A stretch of 64,000 nucleotides of DNA from Bryobacterales bacterium. Its GTDB lineage: Bacteria; Acidobacteriota; Terriglobia; Bryobacterales; Bryobacteraceae. The translations under genes were made by a program, and so were the position numbers. The stretch is taken from positions 1 through 64,000 of the forward strand of contig JADZAF010000036.1 in NCBI GenBank assembly GCA_020852755.1, given 5' to 3'. Within the stretch, counting starts at the first letter, position 1; the number at the start of each line of letters is the position of its first letter. The notes beneath the pieces were generated by a model. The model saw nothing but the letters and a program-made list of their open reading frames with translations, did no database searches and had not been told where the DNA came from. Shown piece after piece: positions 8,224 to 16,190 of the stretch.

Positions 8224-9650
8224 ACTTCGGCTGCCGCCAGTATGGGCGGCATCAGGTTGGCGCTGCCTTGCGCCGCTGCCGCCAGCCGGTCCAGGCTCGC
8301 GCGGACCTCCGCTTCATGGCGCGATGCCCGCAGCGCCCGCAGCCGCTCGACCTGAGCCTTCTCGACCGCCGGATCCAGGCGGAAGGTCGGAATCCCTTGC
8401 GCCTCCCCCGTCCGGAAGCGGTTGACTCCCACCACGGCCTGCTCGCCGCTGTCCACCGCCTTCTGATACTGATACGCAGCGTTCTGGATCTCGCCCTGCA
8501 TGTAGCCTCGCTCGATCGCGGCCAGGGTTCCCCCGAAGGTCGCGATCCGGTCCAGGTATTTGCGCGCCTCCTCCTCGATCCGGTCCGTGAGCTGCTCGAT
8601 CGACTCGCTCCCTCCCACGGGATCCGCGGTGTTCACGACTCCGCTCTCGTGCGCGATAATCTGCTGCGTGCGCAGCGCCAGCCGGGCCGATTCCTCGGTG
8701 GGCAGGGCGAGCGCCTCGTCCCGTGCATTGGTGTGCAGCGACTGGCATCCGCCCAGCACCGCCGCCAGGGCCTGGAACGCCGTGCGCACGAGGTTCACGT
8801 CGGGCTGCTGCGCGGTCAGCGTCGAACCGGCCGTCTGCGCGTGGAAGCGAAGCTTCAGCGAACGCGCATCGGAAGCGCCGAAACGCTCCCGCATGATGCG
8901 CGCATAGAGCCGCCGCGCCGCGCGGAACTTGGCGATCTCCTCCAGAAAATCGTTGTGCGAAGCAAAAAAGAAAGACAGGCGCGGGGCGAAGTCGTCGATT
9001 GCCAGCCCGGCTGCCAGGGCCGCTTCGATGTAGGCGATCGCGTTGGCCAGCGTGAAGGCCACTTCCTGCGCCGCGGTGGCCCCCGCCTCGCGCATGTGGT
9101 CGCCGCTGATCGAGATGGTGTTGAATTCCGGAAGTTCGCGGCCGGCCCAGGCGAACAGGTCGGTGATGATCCGCAGTGCGGGCTTGGGCGGATAGATATA
9201 GGTGCCCCGGGCAACGTACTCTTTCAGAATGTCGTTTTGCACCGTCCCGGAGAGCTTTCCCGGATCCGCGCCCTGCCGCCGGGCTGCCAGCACGTAGTAG
9301 GCAAGCAGGATCGCCGCCGTGGCGTTGATCGTCATGGAGGTCGAGACGCGCTCGAGCGGGATGCCCTCGAAGAGTCGTTCCATATCCGCCAGCGAGGAGA
9401 TGGCCACACCCACACGCCCCACCTCGCCTGCCGCCAGAGGATGATCGGAGTCGAGGCCGATCTGGGTGGGAAGATCGAAGGCCACCGAGAGCCCCGTCGT
9501 GCCCTGTGAGATTAAGTAACGATACCGCTGGTTGCTTTCCTCCGCGCCGCCGAAACCGCTGTACTGGCGCATGGTCCACAGCCGGCTCCGGTACATCTCC
9601 GGATAGATCCCGCGCGTGTACGGGAACTCACCGGGCCTTTCGAATTTCAT
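8154..9650 (-). CDS. Methylmalonyl-CoA mutase-family large subunit (B12-dependent acyl-CoA mutase)
   Basis: Catalytic TIM-barrel subunit (498 residues) of a coenzyme-B12-dependent acyl-CoA mutase, the type whose B12-binding domain is a separate small protein. Diagnostic stretches are [50 protein letters not shown] and the C-terminal NLMPPILAA. The active-site Tyr (MRQY) and Arg (ALRII) that favour methylmalonyl-CoA are present. The usual Tyr before the catalytic His is Asp here (SGDHM instead of SGYHM). No cobalamin-binding subunit is nearby. ATG at 9650 overlaps the upstream small gene by four bases (ATGA), so the two are translationally coupled. Substrate specificity is inference. Confidence 0.9.
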   Translation of the reverse strand: MKFERPGEFPYTRGIYPEMYRSRLWTMRQYSGFGGAEESNQRYRYLISQGTTGLSVAFDLPTQIGLDSDHPLAAGEVGRVGVAISSLADMERLFEGIPLERVSTSMTINATAAILLAYYVLAARRQGADPGKLSGTVQNDILKEYVARGTYIYPPKPALRIITDLFAWAGRELPEFNTISISGDHMREAGATAAQEVAFTLANAIAYIEAALAAGLAIDDFAPRLSFFFASHNDFLEEIAKFRAARRLYARIMRERFGASDARSLKLRFHAQTAGSTLTAQQPDVNLVRTAFQALAAVLGGCQSLHTNARDEALALPTEESARLALRTQQIIAHESGVVNTADPVGGSESIEQLTDRIEEEARKYLDRIATFGGTLAAIERGYMQGEIQNAAYQYQKAVDSGEQAVVGVNRFRTGEAQGIPTFRLDPAVEKAQVERLRALRASRHEAEVRASLDRLAAAAQGSANLMPPILAAAEVYATVGEISDTLRGVFGEYRESA

Positions 9651-9925
9651 GAACGGGAGATCTTGCGGGCGCGCCGGAAGGAGGAGATGCCGAAACTCAG
9701 CATGATGAAGACGAAAACCGCATTGATGACCACCCAGGCCAGACTGCCGGAGCCGTCCTGCAGCTCCTGAATCCGCCGCCAGCCGCTGGGCAGCGCCCAC
9801 AGGGCTAAGGCCAAGAAAACGAAGCCGATGATTTCATTCCAGAGGGCGCGCATCGGCCGCAATATGCCGGGCAGGACATGGCCCACAAACTGCGAACCGA
9901 GGGCAAAAAGACTGCGCTTCGCCAC
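9647..9925 (-). CDS. Small membrane protein
   Basis: A 92-residue protein with two predicted membrane segments (about residues 32-47 and 61-79) and basic residues at both ends. I do not recognise a family. The GTG start at 9925 has only a weak GAGG nearby. Its stop overlaps the mutase start by four bases, so the two genes form a coupled pair, although nothing in the sequence ties this protein to B12 chemistry. Confidence 0.6.
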   Translation of the reverse strand: MAKRSLFALGSQFVGHVLPGILRPMRALWNEIIGFVFLALALWALPSGWRRIQELQDGSGSLAWVVINAVFVFIMLSFGISSFRRARKISRS

Positions 9926-10005
9926 ACCCTCATGGTACCAGAGTTATTTCTCCGGTCCCGCTTCGCCGGGTAGACCGCTCTCCGCCACCCAACATAAATA
10001 AAGAC

Positions 10006-10034
10006 TTGTGCCCATTCGCCGGCTCCACTACAAT
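10006..10034 (+). promoter_or_regulatory. Probable promoter of the small acidic protein gene
   Basis: TACAAT (10029-10034) matches 5 of 6 positions of a -10 box. It lies 17 bases after TTGTGC (10006-10011), a weak -35 box. The leader to the ATG at 10138 would be about 97 bases. Confidence 0.4.
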
Positions 10035-10137
10035 CAAACCGGGTAAGCAAACGGCGAAGCGGCCGGCGGAACGTTTGTCCGCCACCGCGCGTCACTGAGA
10101 GTGAGGACCTCCGAATCCTACCCGGGAAAGGGGCGTC

Positions 10138-10452
10138 ATGGAAGAGCGGCTGAAGAACCTGATGCAAGAGCTGGGAAATGCCATCAACGAATCGTTGTCC
10201 GATTCGGACCGGATCGCCGAGGCTATCGGGGAGATCAAGCGGGCCGGATACGACGTTTTTCTTGTGCTGGAGGCCACCATCGGCTTCAACAAGCGGGACG
10301 AAGACGGCGAAGAAGAGCCCCAGCCCGAGGTTGCGCCCGAGGAATCCAAGTCGCGCCGGACTTTCGATGCCACCGGCAAGATCAAGTTGACCTCCCAGGA
10401 CCAGAAGTTTCTGCGCGCTCTGAAGATTGCCATCGACGAAGAGTCGCACTGA
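10138..10452 (+). CDS. Small acidic conserved-looking protein
   Basis: A 104-residue soluble protein. The N-terminal half is amphipathic helix (ERLKNLMQELGNAINESL, then IAEAIGEIKRAGYDVFLVLEATIGF). An acidic, disordered middle (Asp/Glu/Pro, about residues 53-70) follows, then a basic C-terminal helix (TSQDQKFLRALKIAID). I do not recognise the family and assign no function. An AAAGGGG ribosome site precedes the ATG. It stands alone on its strand and converges on the glycosyltransferase gene with a 9-bp gap. Confidence 0.7.
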   Translation: MEERLKNLMQELGNAINESLSDSDRIAEAIGEIKRAGYDVFLVLEATIGFNKRDEDGEEEPQPEVAPEESKSRRTFDATGKIKLTSQDQKFLRALKIAIDEESH

Positions 10453-10461
10453 GAACCGCCT

Positions 10462-11493
10462 TCATCCGGCCAGCCGGCGATACACCTCCCAGGTTCTTTC
10501 CACCGCCTGTTCCCAGGTGAAATTCCTCGCGTGCTCGAGCCCGCTCCGGACCAGCCCGGCCCGCAGGTCCTCGTCTCTCGTAATGCGAAGAAGACCGTCG
10601 GCGATGGCGTCGGTATCGCAGGGATCTACCCGCAGCGCGGCATCGCCGGCCACCTCGGGCAGCGCCGAGCGGTCGGAGGTCAGCACCGCCACCCCCCGGG
10701 CCATCGCCTCCAGAACCGGCATTCCAAAACCCTCATCCAGAGAAGGGAAGGCCAGCACTTTGGCCCTGGCGTAGAGTTCCTCCAGCGCCTGCGCGGACAG
10801 GTACCCGAGCACCCGTATGCGCCGGCGGCACGGGCTCTGTTCGATGCGGCTCAGAATTTCCTCCGCCCCGAACCCCGCCGAGCCGGCCAGCGCCAGCTCC
10901 CACTCCGGGCTCACCTTCTCGAAAGCTTCCACCAGCCGTACGATGTTCTTGCGCCGTTGAATCGCGCCCACGTGCAGAATCAGATTGCCTCGCACCCCCG
11001 GAACCGTCCGCTCCGGCTTGCGGACCCCGTGGTGGATCACCGTGATCCGTCCGGCCTCCACACCCAGCAGCGCGCCCACCTGCCTCGCGGTGAACGCCGA
11101 AACCGTTATGATGTGGTCCGACCGTGCCGCCGCGTCCCGGGCCTGTTCCGCGAAACGCCGGCGGAACTCCGGGCTGGAATAATCGCCGGTGAGTACGAAG
11201 AGATCGTGGAAGGTGGTGACCGCCCGGCGCAGCGGCAGCCGGGGAAGCCGCTGGTTGAGGCCATGAAAAACGTCCGGACGGCGCGGGCCGAAGGGTTCCT
11301 GCAGCAGCGTCCGCCGGCAGTTGGAGGGCAGCGCATCGGAAAAGGAGCGCAGCCAGCGATGCGGGCGGTAGCAGAAACGAAAGCGCTGCTCAGGCCGGGC
11401 CCGGGCCAGGCCGAACAGCATCTCGCGCGAGTAAAGACCCACGCCGGAGAGATGCTCGCCCAAGCTGTAGGTGGCGTCGAGAGCGATCTTCAA
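10462..11493 (-). CDS. Glycosyltransferase, GT4-type
   Basis: A retaining GT-B glycosyltransferase of about 343 residues, probably acting on surface polysaccharide or glycolipid at the cytoplasmic membrane. The N-terminal Rossmann half starts [21 protein letters not shown]. The C-terminal half has the nucleotide-sugar binding stretch [22 protein letters not shown] with the family's two conserved glutamates eight residues apart. The start is TTG at 11493, which overlaps the stop of the upstream regulator in the sequence TTGA, so translation is coupled. No other sugar-assembly genes are adjacent, so acceptor and donor are unknown. Confidence 0.85.
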   Translation of the reverse strand: MKIALDATYSLGEHLSGVGLYSREMLFGLARARPEQRFRFCYRPHRWLRSFSDALPSNCRRTLLQEPFGPRRPDVFHGLNQRLPRLPLRRAVTTFHDLFVLTGDYSSPEFRRRFAEQARDAAARSDHIITVSAFTARQVGALLGVEAGRITVIHHGVRKPERTVPGVRGNLILHVGAIQRRKNIVRLVEAFEKVSPEWELALAGSAGFGAEEILSRIEQSPCRRRIRVLGYLSAQALEELYARAKVLAFPSLDEGFGMPVLEAMARGVAVLTSDRSALPEVAGDAALRVDPCDTDAIADGLLRITRDEDLRAGLVRSGLEHARNFTWEQAVERTWEVYRRLAG

Positions 11494-12488
11494 CGGGGAA
11501 TATTGTATTCCTTCAGTTTTCGATACAGGGTCGTTCTGCCGATGCCCAGCAGGTACGCCGTCATCACCAGGTCGCCCTTGGTCTGCCGCAACGCATCGAG
11601 TATGGCACGTTTTTCCAGCTCCAGCAGCGGCAGCACCGAGGGCGATCCGGCGGCAGGTGCGGCCGAGGCGCGGCCGGCGCCGTTTACCGCCGCGGAAAGG
11701 GCAAGCAGTTGCGAACGTCCGGCGTCCGCGTGGTTCCTCACCGGAGACGGCAGGTCGGCGCTGTGCAGCAGGGGTCCCGAATTCATGGCTGTCATGCGCT
11801 CGATGGCGTTGCGCAGCTCCCGCACGTTGCCCGGCCAGTCGTAGGCCACCAAAGCATCCAGCGCTTCCTGGGTCAGCGAATACGGGCGCCTCAATTGCCT
11901 GAGGAAGTGTTCGATCAGAAGGGGGATATCCTGCTTGCGCTCCCGCAGCGGCGGCAGGCGCAGCACGATGACGTTCAGGCGGTAGTACAGATCCTGGCGG
12001 AAGCGGCGCTCGCTCACTTCTTTCTCCAAATCGCGGTGGGTGGCGGCGATGACCCGCACGTTCGCCTTGCGCCAGGCGAGGGAACCGACCGGGCGGTACT
12101 CCCGTTCCTGCAGCAGGCGCAGGAGCTTTACCTGCATCTCCAGCGGCAGGTCGCCGATCTCGTCCAGGAAAGCCGTGCCGTTGTCGGCCTCCTCGATGAG
12201 CCCGGGCTTGGATTCCGCGGCCCCGGTGAAAGCGCCTTTCACGTGCCCGAACAACTCGCTTTCCATCAGGCTGGCGACCAGCGCGCCGCAATCGATCGGC
12301 ACGAAAGGCCCGCCCCGTCCGGCCTCGTGGATGAGCCGCGCCACGATCTCCTTCCCGCTGCCGGATTCGCCGAGCAAAAGCACCGGCGCGGAACTGCAGC
12401 CGGCCCGCGCGGCCTGGCGCCGGATCTTCTCGATTTCGGGCGACCGGCCAGCCAGGACGTACGGCGGGTGGGTATTGGGATCGCTCAT
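11490..12488 (-). CDS. Sigma54-dependent transcriptional activator without a sensor domain
   Basis: A 332-residue bacterial enhancer-binding protein. It contains the AAA+ domain with Walker A GESGSGKE, the sigma54-contacting GAFTGA loop, Walker [10 protein letters not shown] and the arginine-finger region. The C-terminus (about 285-332) is a Fis-type helix-turn-helix ([19 protein letters not shown]). There is no receiver, GAF or PAS domain: only about ten residues precede the AAA+ core. Activity is probably set by another protein or by expression level. The gene is coupled through a TTGA overlap to a glycosyltransferase, suggesting control of surface glycan synthesis, which is inference. Confidence 0.9.
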   Translation of the reverse strand: MSDPNTHPPYVLAGRSPEIEKIRRQAARAGCSSAPVLLLGESGSGKEIVARLIHEAGRGGPFVPIDCGALVASLMESELFGHVKGAFTGAAESKPGLIEEADNGTAFLDEIGDLPLEMQVKLLRLLQEREYRPVGSLAWRKANVRVIAATHRDLEKEVSERRFRQDLYYRLNVIVLRLPPLRERKQDIPLLIEHFLRQLRRPYSLTQEALDALVAYDWPGNVRELRNAIERMTAMNSGPLLHSADLPSPVRNHADAGRSQLLALSAAVNGAGRASAAPAAGSPSVLPLLELEKRAILDALRQTKGDLVMTAYLLGIGRTTLYRKLKEYNIPR

Positions 12489-12521
12489 CTCCAGAGTAAC
12501 TAAGTAGGAGAGGGCGGGGAT

Positions 12522-13205
12522 TTATCTCGGCTGCGCTTCGGCCCCGGCGGAGTCGAGCCGGACCACGAAGGCGCCGCTGTGCAGGCTGCCGTTCTCCGTG
12601 CGGATCCGTTCCAGAAGCAGACCGGCATCGGGCAGGGTGCCCTCCGCGCCGACCAGCACCCGCCACACCGGCGCCGCCCCCTCCCGCCGCACCAGCCGCG
12701 CGCTGCCATAGCGCTGTTCCATGGCGAGACGGAGCCGCTGCGCGTTTTCATAAACCTGGAACGCTCCGACCTGGACCGCATAGGCCTCCACCGCTTCCGC
12801 TGGCGCGGCCGCGGGTCGCCGAATGATCTCCAGCCGGACCGGAGCGGTTCCGGGGCCGATCATCTCAATTGCGCGTGCGGCCGCGCGCGAAAGGTCGATG
12901 ACGCGCCCGTCCACGAAGGGCCCGCGATCGGTGATGCGCACTTCGACGGTCCTGTTGTTGGTGAGGTTGAGCACCCGCACCCAGGTGCCGAACGGCAAGG
13001 TGCGATGCGCGGCCGTCATGGCTTCCATGTCGTAGATCTCGCCGTTGGCGGCCGCGCGGCCGTGGTACGGGTTCCCGTACCAGCTCGCGATTCCGCTTTC
13101 CACGCTGCCGATCGCAGCCGGCGCCGGAACGCTCACCCGCTTCCTGCGACCGCACGCGGCCGTGAGCAGCGCGCAGCAGGCGGCCACGGCCAGAAGTTTG
13201 CGCAT
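12522..13205 (-). CDS. rlpA: RlpA-family septal ring lipoprotein with SPOR domain
   Basis: A 227-residue outer-membrane-type lipoprotein (lipobox LTAAC, Cys18). The double-psi beta-barrel domain (about 35-125) carries GIASWYGNPYHGRAAANGE and ITDRGPFVDGRVIDLS, characteristic of RlpA lytic transglycosylases, which cut peptidoglycan glycan strands lacking stem peptides. The C-terminal region (about 145-215, YAVQVGAFQVYENAQRL) is a SPOR domain that binds denuded septal peptidoglycan. ATG at 13205 has AGGA nine bases upstream and directly begins the signal peptide. It probably helps daughter-cell separation. Confidence 0.9.
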   Translation of the reverse strand: MRKLLAVAACCALLTAACGRRKRVSVPAPAAIGSVESGIASWYGNPYHGRAAANGEIYDMEAMTAAHRTLPFGTWVRVLNLTNNRTVEVRITDRGPFVDGRVIDLSRAAARAIEMIGPGTAPVRLEIIRRPAAAPAEAVEAYAVQVGAFQVYENAQRLRLAMEQRYGSARLVRREGAAPVWRVLVGAEGTLPDAGLLLERIRTENGSLHSGAFVVRLDSAGAEAQPR

Positions 13206-13382
13206 CTGATGTGATCCTAACCCGCGTTGCCGGAATCGGACAACCCATCCCGCCGCCGCTTGCACGCCGTCTGGAATGCCTTCCCGGCGGTGTGCGGCGT
13301 GTGCGGAGTGGCGGAAGGCGCGCGCCTCCGCCCCGTCCCGCCCCGAGTGACGCTACCGCGAAGCATCCATTGCATTTTTTTC

Positions 13383-13411
13383 TTGACTTTCGACGGGAAC
13401 AACTTTATATA
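13383..13411 (+). promoter_or_regulatory. Strong sigma70-type promoter of the lysine-rich mini-gene
   Basis: TTGACT (13383-13388) and TATATA (13406-13411) are separated by exactly 17 bases. Each box matches 5 of 6 consensus positions. The stretch is markedly AT-rich in a GC-rich region. Transcription should start near 13418. A 6-bp stem-loop (GCGATT/AATCGC, 13423-13440) would sit almost at the 5' end of the transcript. Confidence 0.75.
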
Positions 13412-13468
13412 TGAATCACACTGCGATTTTTCCGAATCGCAAATTTGATGTTTAGGGAGAATCAGCCG

Positions 13469-13531
13469 ATGAAGAACGCGACCAAGAAAGCCGCCGCGAA
13501 GAAGAAGGCTCCTGCGAAGAAGAAGAAGTAG
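13469..13531 (+). CDS. 20-codon lysine/alanine-rich mini-protein
   Basis: An ORF of 20 codons encodes a peptide with ten Lys and six Ala (start MKNATKKAAAKKK, end APAKKKK). AGGGAG lies nine bases before the ATG. The composition matches histone-H1-like or nucleoid-binding tails, so it could bind nucleic acid; alternatively the short ORF may sit in a regulatory RNA. Its own strong promoter (13383-13411) and intrinsic terminator (13574-13608) frame it as a unit of roughly 190 bases. Whether it is translated is not proven by sequence alone. Confidence 0.6.
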   Translation: MKNATKKAAAKKKAPAKKKK

Positions 13532-13573
13532 CCTGCGGCGTCCCGAGAAGGGATCTATTTCAGGTTTCGCTTC

Positions 13574-13608
13574 AAGCCCCGGACATCCTCCGGGGCTTTT
13601 TCTTTTTC
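13574..13608 (+). terminator. Intrinsic terminator of the lysine-rich mini-gene
   Basis: A perfect 9-bp stem (AAGCCCCGG with CCGGGGCTT) encloses a 7-base loop and is followed by a U-rich run (TTTTCTTTTT). This is a textbook Rho-independent terminator on the plus strand, 43 bases after the mini-gene stop. It may also limit read-through from the convergent methyltransferase gene ending at 13621. Confidence 0.85.
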
Positions 13609-13620
13609 CGATCCCCCGCC

Positions 13621-14592
13621 TCAACCCCCGCCCTTCCTCTGCAGCAGGCTCCGGAAGCTCTCTCCCATGCCGAACAGCAGCGTCTTCAACTGCAGGCGGC
13701 GCGCCATCTCTCCGGCGCTGGTGTCCGCCGCAAGCGCTTCCCGGAAGTGGTCGCTCTCTCCTTCGGAGAGCAGCAGCCGCGCCAGCGTCTCGAAGCGGAC
13801 AGTCTCCAGCGCCACTGCGGCGCCATGCTCCTGCAGCGCGCTGAAGTTCACGTGGGCTGTGATGTCGCGCTCGCCCGGATCAGCCAGCACGTCCTCGCTC
13901 GCCACGTGGCGCCGGTAGCTCATCAGCGTTCCCCCCGGAAGGCGTTTGACCTCGCCCCGTGTATAGCCGTAGTCGATGGTGAAGTGGTAACCGGTCCTCA
14001 GGGCCGCCGCAATCCGCTCCAGCCGGCGCAGCGCTTCCAGAGAGACCTCCACCGCAAAGCCGTCTTCCAGTTTCGGGAAGTAGCGCGACACGTAGGCCGC
14101 GATCTCCTCGTCGGCCGGCTCGCCTTCCAGCCAGACAAAGCGGCCTTCGCTCCAGCCCACCCGCTGCCGCACCAAAGCCCCGCCGCGCACCACCACCCGT
14201 TCCACCGGGAGCGCGTCGAAGAACTCGTTGGAGAAGACTACGCCGCACATCCGCTCCGGCAATGAGCCGCGCCCGGCCTCCACCGGCAGGTAGCGAAAAC
14301 GGCTCAAAGCCGCGGCCATCTCACCGCGGCCCGCGCCCAGTTCCACCACTTCGAAATCCTCCGGCTGTCCCATCTCCCGGAAGAGCGCGGCGATGCGGCG
14401 CGCGATCAGGATTCCGAAAACCGGCTGCAGTTGCTCGGCGGTAAAGAAGTCGCCCTGGCGCCCGAACGGATCGCGTGTCCGGCGATAGTAGCCGTGTTCG
14501 GGATGATACAGGGCCACTTGCATGAAGCGCGAAAACGGAATGGGCCCCTCGCGGCGGATCTCCTCTTCGAGCTGCACGGCGGCCGGAGTCAC
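13621..14592 (-). CDS. MidA/NDUFAF7-family SAM-dependent methyltransferase (COG1565)
   Basis: A protein of about 323 residues of the DUF185/NDUFAF7 class. In mitochondria the homologue methylates an arginine of a complex I subunit; the bacterial role is not settled. Characteristic stretches are IPFSRFMQVALYHPEHGYY and GDFFTAEQLQPVFG near the N-terminus, motif I VVELGAGRGEMA, and the hallmark VVFSNEFFDALPV. GTG at 14592 is chosen because GGAGA lies eight bases upstream; GTG at 14613 has no ribosome site. It is divergent from the unknown gene at 14670. Confidence 0.85.
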   Translation of the reverse strand: MTPAAVQLEEEIRREGPIPFSRFMQVALYHPEHGYYRRTRDPFGRQGDFFTAEQLQPVFGILIARRIAALFREMGQPEDFEVVELGAGRGEMAAALSRFRYLPVEAGRGSLPERMCGVVFSNEFFDALPVERVVVRGGALVRQRVGWSEGRFVWLEGEPADEEIAAYVSRYFPKLEDGFAVEVSLEALRRLERIAAALRTGYHFTIDYGYTRGEVKRLPGGTLMSYRRHVASEDVLADPGERDITAHVNFSALQEHGAAVALETVRFETLARLLLSEGESDHFREALAADTSAGEMARRLQLKTLLFGMGESFRSLLQRKGGG

Positions 14593-14669
14593 GGACGCTC
14601 TCCGCGCGCACACCCGCCGCCGGTCTGAAGGCTCACGAACTTATGCTAGCTTGAAACCGAAGGGACCTG

Positions 14670-15257
14670 GTGCTTCCGGAAACCGTTCGGGTCAAACTGA
14701 GCACGGAGGCGGCCGGCACGATCAGCCTGACCGCCGTCGTTGCGCGCGACATGACGGTCCGCGAACTTGCCGAAGAGATCCTGGCGGTCACCGGCAAAGA
14801 TTCGCCGCGGGTCGCCGCCATTCTTCAGCGCGGCACCCTGGTGAGCGGAGCCACGCGTTTCCGCTGGGCGGCTATCGAAGCCGGCGCCTCCGAGGTGGAG
14901 GTGTTGCTCGCGGCCTTTCCGGACTCCGATCCGGCTCGCGCCTTCGCCGCCGACCGCTGCCAGAGCGCGGTGCTCACCGGGCGCCGTCCCATCGAGATCT
15001 CCCGCGAAGCCGGCTTGCGCAAGCCGCTCCTCCGGCGCTCGACTTTCTGGGACGCGCTGATGCAGGCTGCCGCGGCCGGCCCGCTTCACTATTGCGAGTA
15101 CTCCTACCGCCGCCGCGCGGACCGCTACCGCCTGGAGTTGACTCCCCCCGAGCGGGCGCGGCTGCACGCCGCCGCCAGGCTCGTGCGCTATGCCGGGCTG
15201 CGCCGCCAGATCCAGGACGAGCCTGTGACCGGTGTGGACTTCTTCGTGGCTCGCTGA
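14670..15257 (+). CDS. Uncharacterised protein
   Basis: A 195-residue soluble protein that I do not recognise. The N-terminal 90 residues have an alternating beta pattern reminiscent of a small ubiquitin-like or ThiS-like fold (VRVKLSTEAAGTISLTAVVARDMTVRELAEEIL). The remainder is Arg-rich and helical, with LTPPERARLHAAARLVRYAG near the end. The GTG start has AGGGA six bases upstream. It converges on the sugar transporter permease gene with a 12-bp gap. No function is assigned. Confidence 0.65.
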   Translation: MLPETVRVKLSTEAAGTISLTAVVARDMTVRELAEEILAVTGKDSPRVAAILQRGTLVSGATRFRWAAIEAGASEVEVLLAAFPDSDPARAFAADRCQSAVLTGRRPIEISREAGLRKPLLRRSTFWDALMQAAAAGPLHYCEYSYRRRADRYRLELTPPERARLHAAARLVRYAGLRRQIQDEPVTGVDFFVAR

Positions 15258-15269
15258 GCGATCGGCCGG

Positions 15270-16190
15270 TCAGGCCAGGCGCCGCTTGCGAAGCTCATCC
15301 ACCGCTACCGCCAGGATGATCACCGCGCCGATGATGGCCTGCTGCAGGTAAGGGGACACACCCAAAAGGTCGCTGCCGTTGGACAGCAGGCCCATGATGA
15401 AGGCGCCGATCAGGGTCCCCACCACGCTGCCCTCGCCCCCGTGCAGGCTGCCGCCGCCGATCACCACCGCGGCAATGGCCTGGAGTTCGTATCCCTGGCC
15501 GGCGGTCGGCTGGCCCGTCATCAGCCGGGAAGCCTCGATCATCCCGGCCAGCCCGGTGAGCATTCCGCCGATGGCGTAAACCGCCGTGGTGTGAAATGCC
15601 ACTGGGATCCCGGCGTAGATCGCCGCCTCCTGGTTGCTGCCGATCGCGAAAGCGTAGCGGCCCAGACGCGTGTGCTCCAGGACGAAGTGCATCAACACCG
15701 CGCAAGCCATCAGCAGCCAGAGCACGAACGGAACGCCCAGCAGGTTGCCTTCGCCCAGGAACGAAAACGACGCGGGGATCTTGTGAACCGGCAGCCCGTT
15801 GGAAATGATCAGCGTCAATCCGCGGATGATACCCAGGCTGCCCAGCGTCACGATGAACGGCGCGATTCCCAGGCGGGTGACCAGGAAACCGTTGAACGAG
15901 CCCCAGAAGAGTCCCGTCAGAACGCCCACCCCGATTCCCACCGGAACCGGCAGGCCCTGTTCCATGGCCATGGTGCCCAGCAGTCCGCTCATCGCCAGAA
16001 TCGAGCCGACCGACAGATCGATCCCGTTGGCCACGATGATGATGGTCATCCCCAGCCCCATGATGTTGATCACCGCGGTCTGCCGCGCCACACTCGAAAG
16101 ATTGGTGCTGGTCAAAAAGTGCGGAGAGGCCAGCGCCAGCGCCACGAACAGGACCGCCAGGCTCAGGAAGGGCAACAGGCGCTGAATCAT
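15270..16190 (-). CDS. Sugar ABC transporter permease, RbsC-type
   Basis: A 306-residue inner-membrane permease with about eight to ten hydrophobic segments. The family core is clear: IIIVANGIDLSVGSILAMSG near residue 50-70, and the later GYELQAIAAVVIGGGSLHGGEGSVVGTLIGAFIMG. This is the ribose/xylose/autoinducer-type branch (RbsC/XylH/LsrC). The ATG overlaps the stop of the ATPase gene by four bases (ATGA). No periplasmic binding protein follows it, so the substrate cannot be read from context. Confidence 0.92.
   Translation of the reverse strand: MIQRLLPFLSLAVLFVALALASPHFLTSTNLSSVARQTAVINIMGLGMTIIIVANGIDLSVGSILAMSGLLGTMAMEQGLPVPVGIGVGVLTGLFWGSFNGFLVTRLGIAPFIVTLGSLGIIRGLTLIISNGLPVHKIPASFSFLGEGNLLGVPFVLWLLMACAVLMHFVLEHTRLGRYAFAIGSNQEAAIYAGIPVAFHTTAVYAIGGMLTGLAGMIEASRLMTGQPTAGQGYELQAIAAVVIGGGSLHGGEGSVVGTLIGAFIMGLLSNGSDLLGVSPYLQQAIIGAVIILAVAVDELRKRRLA

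Noticed and set aside
10091-10137. CTGAGA sequence before the small acidic gene, as in TPP riboswitches
   Set aside because: The other conserved riboswitch parts and a thiamin gene are missing.
13411-13455. 14-codon frame starting at the -10 box of the mini-gene promoter
   Set aside because: Its ATG lies in the -10 element, so it would not be in the transcript.
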